Source: Symbiodinium natans (Eukaryota > Sar > Dinophyceae > Suessiales > Symbiodiniaceae). Taken from it: a DNA stretch of 64,000 nt. Location: positions 1-64,000 of the forward strand of contig CAJNDS010002692.1 of assembly GCA_905221605.1 (NCBI GenBank), read 5' to 3'. A program made the position numbers and the translations under genes. Below the pieces are notes generated by a model. That model ran no database searches, was not told the origin of the DNA, and was given only the letters and a program-made list of their open reading frames with translations. Within the stretch, counting starts at the first letter, position 1, and each line of letters begins with the position of its first letter. This document shows, one piece after another, positions 12,890-23,499 of the stretch.

Positions 12890-15800
12890 CTACAACAGAT
12901 CGGCTTGGCAAGAGCTGTGAGCTCTCAGAAGATCTGCTGGAGACACGAAGCAAAAGTCTAGTGTGTGCCGAAGCTCAACATCGTGAGGGCGACATGATAT
13001 GAGGATTTGAAGTGCGCTGCTGCTGAAGTAGGCCACATGCCCATGGGGATCTTGCTCGAATCTTACATGCTGTACCGCCACTGGTGTTGGCAGCCTTGCC
13101 TGTTGTGCCGCAGCAAAAGCCTCTTTGGAAAGCCCATTCCAACACGTTCGGATGTCAGCGAGGCGACGCTCATGCTCCACCTCGAAGCCTTTGCCGGACG
13201 CCTGCTGCACGACTATCTGACAAACCTTCAGCGCTGGTGTGAGCAGGTAGAGACTGCAGGTCTGGCGACCACCAGTGGTTCGTCTCAGCTTAGATGCCTG
13301 AATTGCCACCCCAATCAAATCGCAGAAAAAGCCCCTGAAATGGCTGGCTGGTGCCGGTTGAGGACTCGTGAAGAGAGGCGGGCCTGCAACGTCTCTGCGA
13401 AGGACTTACTCCAACGTCCAGTCACTGATCAACGAAGAACAACGACGAAAAGGGGCGGCCTCTGCAGAATGGGGACGTCAATGGTGACTTCAGTGGCGTG
13501 GACATTGTGCCAGCATGGTGCTGCAGCCGCGTGTTCCTGACACCACGTCTAAACAACTCACGCAGCCCTCCCTGATGCTTTCAGAACCTTTCAGACCCTG
13601 CCTGTTGCAGTAGATTCGCTTCAGACTGCATGCTTCGTCGTCGCGAGCTGGCTTCCTGAATTTGATGAAGCATACATGTTTCAAAGTCATCCTTTTAGCA
13701 GGTGCCTCAGACTGCTTATGCGAAGACGATCCAGTGGCCTCAAAGGGTCCTTGCCGGACAGGAACGACTCAAAACTTGGAACATTTGGTAAGCCATATTC
13801 TTCGTCTAATATCTGAATGCATCATGTCCTCCCCCAGGAATGGGCTTCCTGATAAAGTCAACATTGCCATGGATGTCCTGCAGCATGACCAAGTTGTGTC
13901 GTGGCTAGGTGCAGCACCAAGCCCCTGTCCACCAAGCGCTCCCAGGACGAGAAAGTGCTTGAGCATCTATGGCAATGACCTGCTCGCCAGGCTCAGCACT
14001 TGCTCAGCTCTTGCACGTTACAGTGGTTACATGGGATTGTGATTGCCCTAAAGGTCCTTTAGAGGGAGCCCCTGGCATCAGGGAACCACATGGGATCCGC
14101 GACTTAAACAAAGCGAATGTTGAACCCTATGTTTGACTTGGGGAGACGGGGTCGAGGCCTGGAGCTGCAGATTGCTGGGATCCATGTCCTGAAGCACGTC
14201 TCAGCAACCTCTCACTTCACCTCTCACCAAACCTCACCACGCACGCTCTCTCCCATTCAAAAAAGCATTGTGTCGTATTCTGCTTTGCCGAGCCTTGTAA
14301 CTTTCGCCCCGTGCTTGCTCCTCCTGCAAGAGGATACATGCATAGTGGCATAGAGGATGCCCTTGAGCAAAATGATCAAAGGCAAGCAACGCTCGTGACT
14401 GGTGGCCGTCCTCCCATTGATGCTGCTCTTGTGATATACTTCTCTCTTCGAGATGGTACGTGACGCCCTCTTCTCGTTGAACCTTTTTCCAGTGTCGTAG
14501 GACTGGAGGCAAGATGCCTCAGGTTCTTTCAAGGGTGCTTCAAGAGATTCAGGAGCTTTGTACTTCCAGGCTTTGAGGATCTCTGGGGGCCCTACGCACC
14601 ACGACCACATCCAGACTAGGAATAAGCACCAGTCCTGCAGACCGCGGTGCTCGCACAGATCTTTTCACGCGGCTAGAGGCAACAGTCGCAACAGACGTGC
14701 AGTAGGCGGCTCCGTGAAGCTGGTTGATCTTGGCTGGAGGGAACCAGCCCTGTGGCAGGCAACATGAGGGCAGAACTACAGTAACCACAAGCAACTACAG
14801 GTTCTGAAACCTTGGTGCCGCGCCCGCTGAAAGCCAAGACGAAACTGGGAAGAGGCTGGGCGGCAGCCACATGCTCTCAAATGGAGCCTGAAAGACGAGA
14901 GTTGATGGCTACACTGTGCGACTTGACCCTCCTGGCCTCGTCTCCTTTGGCAGCTGCAAAGGGTCACATCCATCAGCAGGGAAGTTCACGGCGCTGGCCA
15001 TGCAAATGTGTAGACACCTGTGATCGAGAGGCTGTTCTGGGATTGTAAGTCTTTGCCATGAGCCTCTCTCAAGTTTCAGAAACACACGCACGGGACACAC
15101 CCACGAAGAAGCAGTAGGGTCAAGTACAAGTGCACCTTCCTGGGCGAATCTGACGTCGGCGGACACGCTCATTCAACTCCGCATCCAAGCTGGCCTGCAT
15201 CGAAACTGCACAGGCGCCTTTTAGCCTTGAAGGCCCTTGAAGTTACTTGCACAACGGATCAAAGGACAGGCCTTGATGAAGTACCAGCCATCGCTCAGCT
15301 CGACCCAGGCATCTTCTTGTGAGTAGGCGACGCGCCGGTGCTTTCTGGCACCTGACTGAGCCAGCCAGAGTAGTGGGAACAGGGCTGTCGAGAGGCTTGC
15401 AAGACCACAGCAGATACCCGCATCTCATCCATGGGGCCTGCATGGCACATCTCCGACACAGCTGCCTGGGCTCGCAACAAAACTATTGCATGGCTCCTCC
15501 CCCACCCAGCTACAAGCAGATGCAATTTCTGTGCATACCGTGGTGCAGTACACAATAATACCATGTGCTGGTCTGCTGGAGCCAGGCCGGCACAAATCTG
15601 GAAGATGGCGGACCTTCTGCCTGATATCTCGGCTCGGGCTCGCTTCGCCAGGCGCTCGGAAATCGACTCGCTGTTGCTCGAAATGATGCGCGTGGCTCGC
15701 GCTGACAGAAGACACAGCTGCGCCAGTTGGGTGCGCAACCACCTGTTGTCATACCTGGCTGAGTTCTCAGTGCAAACTTGCGGGATCGCAAAACCTTGGG

Positions 15801-18339
15801 CAATACCCGGAGGATCTTCCTCGGAAATCCAATCCAGCAGAGAAACATCTATCGTTGGCTGAGTGAGTTCCAAGTCTTCTCGCCAGGTTGATCCAAGCAT
15901 GTCGCCTGAAAAGTGACGTTGGCCAAAACAGGGCACCCCTGCATTGCCACAGGGATCGTCAAGACCACCCGCGAGCTGAAGGAGGGGAGAGTTGCTTAGG
16001 ATGCAGGGCCTCTTGCGATGGCGATCTGGGCAAGGTGATTCCAGCTTTTCAATGCCGCAAGGTGCCGGTTTGGAGGGCGAGACCCCGCCAGCACTCTGTG
16101 AGCCCAGAGGGGTCTGGGCTCTTTCCAAACTTCCTGTGCATGTCGAGACTTCTTGCACCTTGGCTACTGCCTGCTCCTCCTCAATTGCCCAACCTTGCAG
16201 GGCTTTACCTGAAGCAGTGTAGGGTTCGGGTACCGCCGAATCTTCACTGCCCGTCCAAGGAAGTGAGCTGGCCTGAACCTCACATGGCTCAAACAAAGCC
16301 TGCGCTTCCATCAGACGCCCGGTATCCACTGCAACAGCTCGTCCACCAGCCATCATGAACTTGCCAAGTGGTTTGCCTTCCTGGCTCATTGCCGCAGGTG
16401 CAGCGCTGTGGCGCTGGTCATCGACGGCGGAGGTATTGCAAGCAAGCCCAATGCCATCAGTGCTGTTCCGGCCTACCTGATGCGGCGGGTTCAACATCTC
16501 TAGCAAACCGCCCGTCGTCGGACATGCCGAGTGCTTGCCATGGGGCATATGCAGAGCGGCCGGTTCGGGTACCGCCGAATCTTCACTGCCCGTCCAAGGA
16601 AGTGAGCTGGCCTGAACCTCACATGGCACCAACAAAGCCTGCGCTTCCTTCAGACGCCCGGTATCCACTGCAACAGCTCGTCCACCAGCCGTCATGAACT
16701 TGCCAAGTGGTTCGCCTTCCTGGCTCATTGCCGCAGGTGCACCGCTGTGGCGCTGGTCATCGACGGCGGAGGTATTGCAAGCAAGCCCAATGCCGTCAGT
16801 GCTGTTCCGGCCTACCTGATGCGGCGGGTTCAACATGTCTAGCAAACCGCCCGTCGTCGGACATGCCGAGTGCTTGCCATGGGGCATATGCAGAGCGGCC
16901 GATTCGGGTACCGCCGAATCTTCACTGCCCGTCCAAGGAAGTGAGCTGGCCTGAACTTCACATGGCTCCAACAAAGCCTGCGCTTCCTTCAGACGCCCGG
17001 TATCCACTGCAACTGCTCGTCCACCAGCCGTCATGAACTTGCCAAGTGGTTTGCCTTCCTGGCTCATTGCCGCAGGTGCACCGCTGTGGCGCTGGTCATC
17101 GACGTTGGAGGTATTGCAAGCAAGCCCAATGCCATCAGTGCCGTTCCGGCCTACCTGATGCGGCGGGTTCAACAGCTCTAGCAAACCGCCCGTCGTCGGA
17201 CATGCCGAGTGCTTGCCACAGGGCATTTGCAGAGCGGCCGGTTCGGGTACCGCCGAATCTTCACTGCCCGTCCAAGGAAGTGAGCTGGCCTGAACTTCAC
17301 ATGGCTCCAACAAAGCCTGCGCTTCCTTCAGACGCCCGGTATCCACTGCAACTGCTCGTCCACCAGCCGTCATGAACTTGCCAAGTGGTTTGCCTTCCTG
17401 GCTCATTGCCGCAGGTGCACCGCTGTGGCGCTGGTCATCGACGTTGGAGGTATTGCAAGCAAGCCCAATGCCATCAGTGCCGTTCCGGCCTACCTGATGC
17501 GGCGGGTTCAACAGCTCTAGCAAACCGCCCGTCGTCGGACATGCCGAGTGCTTGCCACAGGGCATTTGCAGAGCGGCCGGTTCGGGTACCGCCGAATCTT
17601 CACTGCCCGTCCAAGGAAGTGAGCTGGCCTGAACTTCACATGGCTCAAACAAAGCCTGCGCTTCCTTCAGACGCCCGGTATCCACTGCGACTGCTCGCCC
17701 GCCAGCTGTCATGAGCTTTCCTAGTGGATTGCCTTGCTGGTTTGGGTCATGTGGCGGATTCAAGATTTCCAACAGGTCGCGACCTTGACATACGCAGTGT
17801 TTATCAGAAGGCAGCTGTGAAGTGGCCGGCTCGAGAATCGGCAAATCATCAGCATCTATGCATGGAAGTATGTTGGCTTGAACCTCGCATTGCTCAAGCA
17901 AAGCCTGGGCTTCTTTCAGATGCCCGGTGTCCACTGCAACAGCTCGTCCGCCAGCGGTCATGAACTTGCCAAGTGGTTTGCCTTCCTGGCTCATTGCAGC
18001 AGGTGCAGTGTTGTGGCGCTGGTCATCGATGGCGGAGGACTTGCAAGCAAGCCCAATGCCGTCAGTGCTGTGCTCGCCTGCCTGATGGGGTGGGTGACCA
18101 TCAGCTGTCGGACATGCCAAGTGCTTGCCAATGGGCATTTGCAGAGCCTGTTCGGGTACAGCGGAATCGTCACCGCCGGTCCAGGAAAGTGTGCTGGCTT
18201 GAGCCTCACATGTTTCCAAGAGTGTGCGAACTTCGTTGAGGTGCTGGGCATCCACAGGCACGGCCCGTCCACTGGCGGTCATGAATGTGCTCTCTGATGT
18301 TGGGGCTGCACTCTCTGAAGGCTCATCATTTGTTGCCAT
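12890..18339 (-). CDS. BRCA2: BRCA2 homologue (BRC repeats, helical domain, OB folds), multi-exon
   Basis: BRCA2 loads RAD51 on single-stranded DNA in homologous recombination. The first exon starts at ATG 18339 (in-frame TAG 20 codons upstream). BRC repeats (FMTAGGRAVAVDTGRLKEAQ type, matching FxTAxGxxVxV...LxxAxxLF) begin at 18285, 17964, 17715, 17376, 17037, 16698 and 16359, plus a degenerate YTASGKAL copy at 16221. The BRCA2 helical domain follows at 15756-15544 (NRWLRTQLAQL, RAEISGRRSAIFQI). OB1 lies in small exons: WVELSDGWYFIK ends at 15272, then a GC-AG intron (15271-15195), LDAELNERVRRRQIRPG, a GT-AG intron (15135-15018), and ADGCDPLQLPK; later GWFPPAKINQ (14749) and SLDVVVVRRAP (14617-14585). 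OB3 starts at 13334 with CDLIGVAIQASKLRR and contains VAVQHVRFEQDPHGHVAYF. The stretch between (14.5-13.3 kb: OB2, tower) is unresolved; VLHLATTQL near 13.9 kb may be OB2. The 3' end is uncertain. Confidence 0.88.
16230..17740. repeat. 339-bp tandem array encoding BRC repeat units
   Basis: More than four consecutive copies of a 339-base (113-codon) unit are nearly identical at the DNA level, with few differences between neighbours. Each unit carries one BRC motif and a conserved spacer including SSLPWTGSEDSAVPEP and HQVGRN. The period is a multiple of three, so the reading frame is kept. The repeat also produces four stacked 109-codon open frames on the plus strand, which are antisense shadows. 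The two N-terminal BRC copies are outside the array and more diverged. Confidence 0.95.
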
Positions 18340-18389
18340 CCGGGAGAAACAGGCAAGGGATATGCCTAGAATCTCGAGCCCACATGGCT

Positions 18390-20900
18390 CACTGTACTAG
18401 TCCTACACGCGAGACATGATCAGGAAAGGATGGAAGCATCTCAGTTTCACAGCGTACCATATAGCATGAACGGCCTCTTCTCGTAGAAGAGAACCTGCAT
18501 GTTTGCAAGCTATGGGAGCTGTCTTGCAGGTGAGCCTCCCATGCCTTCGCGAGTGCTGACAGCAAGTCTTTCTGACCTTGCTTTGTTTTGGCTTTCAATG
18601 GCCCACTGCTCCGCTGTGCTCCATGTGCTACGCTGCGCACTTGCTCCGTATTCTAAGTGATGCACCCTTTTGAAGCTCCAGGATGGCAACGAGTTCCTTC
18701 AAAGTCATCTCTCCTCCCTTCTCTTGGAGACCTCGTATGCAACATCATCGAAAGTACGTAGATCGAGACAATGCCGGGGGGTAACAGCCATGGTTTCGCC
18801 GAGTCCTGAACACTTCACTGCCAACTGCTGCAGCTGCACCCCTTTCTCAGGTGTACACCTTGAAAACTACGATTCTCCACGAATCCACGGGTGCACCGCT
18901 CTGGCTGCCATACGACTGCAATGTGGAACTGCAGACGGTGCCAGACTGGGGCACAGGCTGTCCCGTGTCTGCCACGTGCTTTGCTTGGCTGGGCGATGCC
19001 TGGTGGTGATCATGAATTTGCAAAAGGTCAGGTGGGTGCTTGGGTCAGCTCTGAGAAGTCTGTGACATTCTTTTTTCACCACCTTTGCGCAGGCGTTTCT
19101 ACCAATGCTGCTGCACAAGCGCCGGCCTCACCACAGGACCTGTGGAGGCGGGGTCGCTCACTGAGTGTTGGGTTGAGAACGCCTTGAGTTTTGGACTACA
19201 GATACTTCAGCAATTGCTTTGACCAAGTCTGAGCAGGTTGGCAGGGCATGGGAAGGGCCATATCGATCATATGAACTGACAGGAACCTGGATACGGATCA
19301 CAACTGGTAACTACGTGGCCTTCAGCCACCTCCTCCACCCTGTTGCCAGTAACTTTTAGAGTCAGCAGATGAGCTTTCATTGTTCATTGTGTGGGCTCCT
19401 GTCATTGCGTTGACATCCTACGCTTGCCGAAGCTTGAACTGATGTTTAGTAGCCGCGCGGCCTGCGCGCAGTGTGATTGGCTACGCAGGCCGACGCGCCA
19501 AGCGGTCAAACAGAGCCACGTGCAACTGCTTTGCTTAGCAGGCTACTGGGGCTTTCTGCTGAACATGCGACCTATGCCTGCGCGCAAGCTGCACGGAGCA
19601 AAAGCCGTGTTACGCGGAACTCCCAAGATGAAACCAGACATGTTCAGGCGCTTTCCTAACCTAACCCCTGCACTTCCTAGCGCCCCCCTTTGTAAACAAG
19701 CCCAAAAAAAACCTCATACTACACCCATCCGCAGAGGTGTTTCTAATCTGCGGCATTTATCTGTACCGACAACCTACGCGGACCTACGCGTCCATACATG
19801 TCCATACTACATGGACATGCCCACGCGGACCCTCCCCAGACCTACGCCCTGCACGCAACATGCTACGTGGTCGACTTCCTGCAATCGCGTCACTATGTGC
19901 TCTCTCATGTACCTGCTCAGATGGCCCTGTCCACATGGGATACACTGCTCGCAAGTGCACAATCGAAATGCTAAGAATCCGGCACTCAAAAGAACAACGC
20001 CATGACTCTTGCTGCCAGGACCACGTAGAGGCTGCTGCAATGTGTTAACCTGAGAATTGACAGGGCTTGCCAGTACAATGTGTTGTCTTGACGTGTTCGT
20101 GACATCAATCGGATGTCACAGCTGTGAGGTCCACACGTGGCGGCGCTCTTCGAATGCTTCCGAGATGAGTATTGGTAGTTCTGGTAGTTCTGGTTCTGGA
20201 AATGCTGACGCTGCTGCTGCTGCTGTCTCTGGAAGGCAGCTGCGTGCATGGCGGTTGCAACCCGTTGGGTGCCAAGATATGCCGGGTAGAGCTGTTGAGC
20301 TTCATGCCTGAGTCCGCCGTGAAGCACAATGCATCTCATGAAATCTTAAGCTGCGCACCATCCCCCACCTTGGGCGCTCTGTGGCATGTGGCATGCGTTA
20401 GCTTTGATGGCAAGGCTCAAAGCAGACATTGAGGTGGCCAAAGGCATCCTATCGCTGACAGGGCCGGCGATGTCATGTGTTCTGCATACATACTAGGTAT
20501 ATACTAGGTTCATAGTCTCGCAATGGATGACAAGCTTTGAAGCCCAGCTGTCCCTTCGACAAAACCATCCACTTCGCGTGCTGAACTCACGGATTTCACC
20601 ATACGCTTGTAGTTGTCCTTGCACAGAAGAGCTCAGCCGCCCCCGACCGAAGACGGGACACAACAAGTACAGTACGGGGGCACACCACATGACAAAACTC
20701 AAGCTGCCAGGGCTCCACCATGTATCTGTGAAGCTGGGCAGATCGGTTGTTCACGGTGTCGGTACGTGCTTTGAAGAGCGCGGTCCGCTGTTGCAGCATC
20801 GAAGCCTCTCGCTTGAAGCCTGCTCACGAGTATCTTAAGCCATCTCATGGTCTGCATGCGAGGCTGCAAACATAATGCTGAATCTGGCTGAACGCATAGC
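18390..20900. other. Intergenic stretch with one weak exon candidate
   Basis: Between the BRCA2 start and the collagen-like gene I see no recognisable domain. A minus-strand frame at 18640-18390 (QKDLLSALAKAWEAHLQDSS) looks coding-like and could be an upstream exon or the tail of another gene. Around 19770-19850 there are short imperfect repeats of CCTACGCGGAC and CATGTCCATAC, and a short GCTGCTGCTG run near 20210. Confidence 0.35.
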
Positions 20901-20930
20901 CGCCATTTCACACGGGGTAGGGTCACACAT

Positions 20931-21707
20931 CTAGATCTTCAGACTTAAGACTGGCGCGATCATGATGGGGTGTTGAGGGCCTCGGACGTGAGTGGAGGCT
21001 GCACTTTCCATTCGGTAAATGATTTCGGTGTAATAGTCCAAGAGCTTGGTCCACTTGTCAAGCTCTGGTGGCGGCCCTCCGGGTGTCCCAGCATGGCCCG
21101 GAGCACCTTTGGCCCCTAGAGCGCCCAGCTTACCTTTGCTGCCGGGAGTGCCGGGAGTTCCTGCAGGACCGGCGTGGCCAACCACGGAGGCGCCGGCTGG
21201 GCCGGAAGGCCCCACTGGCCCCGCCGGGCCTGTTGCTCCCCTTTGCCCGGTCGACCCTGCGTTTCCGTACATTCCGGCAAAGACCAGACCTGGCCGGCCA
21301 GCCTGGCCAAGAATGCCTTTGCTCAGATTCACCGGCTCCTCGGACTCCACCGGTTCCGGATGCTCCGGATGCTCCGGTTCCGTCTTGGAGTCTGTGATGT
21401 CTGCTGTGGGTTCTGGAGTTGATGCACTTGACAGCTCGTTCACCACATCTGTGGCAGTGTCAACCGCACCATCCTCAACCTCTACCGTGTGCGTCCCATT
21501 CACATCTCTGCGAGACAGGTGGGTGAAGGCTGCGGCTTCAAAGCGTTGCCGCACACGCTGACGTTCTGATGTCACATAGCTCGTGCCTCTGGACCCTACA
21601 CTCATGTCCCTTATGTCCTGCCGACGAAGCATCGGGGTTTGAACCCCATCATGTCTGTTCTCCTGATCGCGCTGGGCTTGATGAACACCTGCGAAGCTGC
21701 AGCTCAT
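20931..21707 (-). CDS. Collagen-like Gly-X-Y repeat protein
   Basis: A 258-codon frame starts at ATG 21707. Residues about 1-90 are polar and of unknown function; 90-130 is acidic and proline-rich (TEPEHPEHPEPVESEEP); residues about 131-211 are an interrupted collagen-like Gly-X-Y tract (GATGPAGPVGPSGPAG, GPAGTPGTPGSKGKLGALG); the C-terminal 45 residues include a short amphipathic stretch (LDKWTKLLDYYTEIIYRMES). Collagen-like tracts trimerise in other proteins, but no secretion signal is visible at this start, so an upstream exon may supply one. The GC-rich Gly/Pro coding bias accounts for the long plus-strand shadow frames over the same bases. It could be an extracellular or surface protein (inference). 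Confidence 0.75.
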   Translation of the reverse strand: MSCSFAGVHQAQRDQENRHDGVQTPMLRRQDIRDMSVGSRGTSYVTSERQRVRQRFEAAAFTHLSRRDVNGTHTVEVEDGAVDTATDVVNELSSASTPEPTADITDSKTEPEHPEHPEPVESEEPVNLSKGILGQAGRPGLVFAGMYGNAGSTGQRGATGPAGPVGPSGPAGASVVGHAGPAGTPGTPGSKGKLGALGAKGAPGHAGTPGGPPPELDKWTKLLDYYTEIIYRMESAASTHVRGPQHPIMIAPVLSLKI

Positions 21708-22386
21708 GTGCCATGGGTCGCTCCAGAGCTCAAACCGCTCTACTTAGTACTTGCGAGCTTTGCCATCTGAAGAAGCATCTTACGTTCATCCTAGGCACGC
21801 GCAAGGCCGGTTGCGGTGAGCTCAACCGAGTGTGTGGCGCTGGAAGTTCGGCTGAGCAGGATGAAGGACGCCTGCTCACTGTGATGACAACGCAGTCTTG
21901 ACAAGACATCTGCACTAAAAATTGCCACAGCCCACCATCAGGGCTCCTGAAAGAAAAACTAAAAAGACTGACACGGAGCTATGTCGCTAGGTCCGGCCTG
22001 CAGGAGATACAGTACAGTAGCTCTGGATTGGAGCGACAACAAACCCATCGCCAATCACCGCTGTGATCTATGAAAAGCACATGTGCCCCAAGCACATGAG
22101 CTGAAGGCCTGAGCCCTGATCTGCTGCAGAATGAGTCTTTGGAACACGCACATGGGCACAATTGGGCACAATTGGGCACAAGTGAATCCATCTCCGGTGC
22201 TCAGGCGTTAACAGATGCAGGAGGGCTCCAGTCCTGCGGATGGACATGCAATGGCAAACTTGAGTTCAGAAGAGTCATGGCCAACGGTAAGGAGCTGTGG
22301 CCTCAGAGCCAAGGGCCTCGATATCTTCAGTCTCTGCCAGGGCAGGAGAGTCATGTGCTTCCTGCTCCGATGAGATTCAATGACAG

Positions 22387-23430
22387 TCACCAAGCTGTCT
22401 GAACTGCCGTCGCCTGGGGATCGCCACCTTTGAGCAGTACCTTGCCGTTGAGCAAGTTGCGCACGGTCAGGCAGTGGTATTCGGTGATAACCTTCCTGCC
22501 TCGACCTCCTCGCCGAAACTGGACCTCAAACTTGCACGAAGTGCGGCGCAGCAGTCCTTCTATTTGGTACATCCCTTTCCACGGCTGAGGATGTAAGATG
22601 CGCGCAGATGCACATCCTGGTCTTCATCGTCTGCTTCGGCCACTTCTTCTCCCACAGGCATGCCTTGATCCTGTGCAGCTCCAGTGCGAATTCTACTATT
22701 GAATTCTACGAACATTACGAGACCACTCCCACCATCAAATATTTTTGTTCCTCAGTGGTGTTGCTACATGTTGAGTGTCCTCGGCTTGAGCGGCTGTGTT
22801 CTCCAGCTGATCATCGAAGTCGAAACGCTCCTTTGAGGATGTCATTTTCAAAAGATCCTATGCGAGGCCAGCATTGAAGACGTGATGGGCCTCTTGATCA
22901 TCTGAGAACTGCTCCTCATCGGAGAAGTCCCAGCCAGCCTACAACTGGGCCGAGTGACCATGTGATGCCTTGCCAGGTGCATGTGCCAGAAAAGAGAAGA
23001 AAGCCTCGCCACCCTTCTGCCGCTTCAGCTCATGCAAGCTGCTGGCCACGTCTGGCACCGCCTCAAACTCTGAAGGGTGATAGATGGCATCCATGGCCAT
23101 CTGTGTTCTGCATTTGTCTCCTTTGAACTGGCCGCCCAACTTCTGAGCCAAGCTTTAACCGTTCTAACAGCTTCTTGTTTCCCATCTCGTTCTCAGACAT
23201 CTTACCCTCACGTTCAGCGGCCTCTTCTTCGGCGCCTTCACGAACCGCCATCTCTTGCTTCTTGAGAACCTGTGGTCCACTCACACTCTGAAAACGACTC
23301 GCGTGCCAGTGTGCAGCATGTTGACATTGAATGCGCCTTACGCCGCTTCTCTTCCTGTTTCTTGATGCCAGTCTCGTCGCCATGCTGCTTGTCCGGGTAG
23401 GCAACGCTCTGGGTCGAAGATTTCGGCTTC
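22387..23430 (-). CDS. Charged coiled-coil protein of unknown family, several exons
   Basis: I do not recognise the family. Exon-like pieces follow one another on the minus strand: a plausible N-terminus MSRKPKSSTQSVAYPDKQHG near 23430 leading into KKQEEKRRK; a Glu/Lys-rich coiled coil (EGAEEEAAEREGKMSENE, about 23250-23190); KLGGQFKGDKCRTQMAMDAI and SEFEAVPDVASSLHELKRQK (23150-22960); the acidic segment WDFSDEEQFSDDQEAHHVF (about 22928-22872); and a basic terminal exon with FEVQFRRGGRGRKVITEYH, ending in a stop at 22387. The pieces change frame between each other, as expected for short introns. The acidic and basic blocks suggest a nuclear protein, but this is only inference. Confidence 0.5.
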
Positions 23431-23499
23431 CGAGACATGCCAATGCGTGCCACCTCCTGCAAAGAGCAGAAGGCATGCAAGTCGCCAGACCAACCCAGG

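Noticed and set aside
16368-17714. Four stacked 109-codon plus-strand frames that look like a repeated protein family
   Set aside because: They are exact antisense shadows of the 339-base BRC array; the minus strand carries the conserved BRC motif and downstream BRCA2 domains.
21046-21561. 171-codon plus-strand Pro/Ala/Gly-rich frame
   Set aside because: Antisense of the collagen-like Gly-X-Y tract, in which Gly/Pro codons rarely give stops on the other strand.
22387-23430. TFIIF-alpha-like protein suggested by FKGDK, SEFEAVP and WDFSDEE segments
   Set aside because: Only short chance-level matches; no winged-helix or conserved N-terminal core could be aligned.
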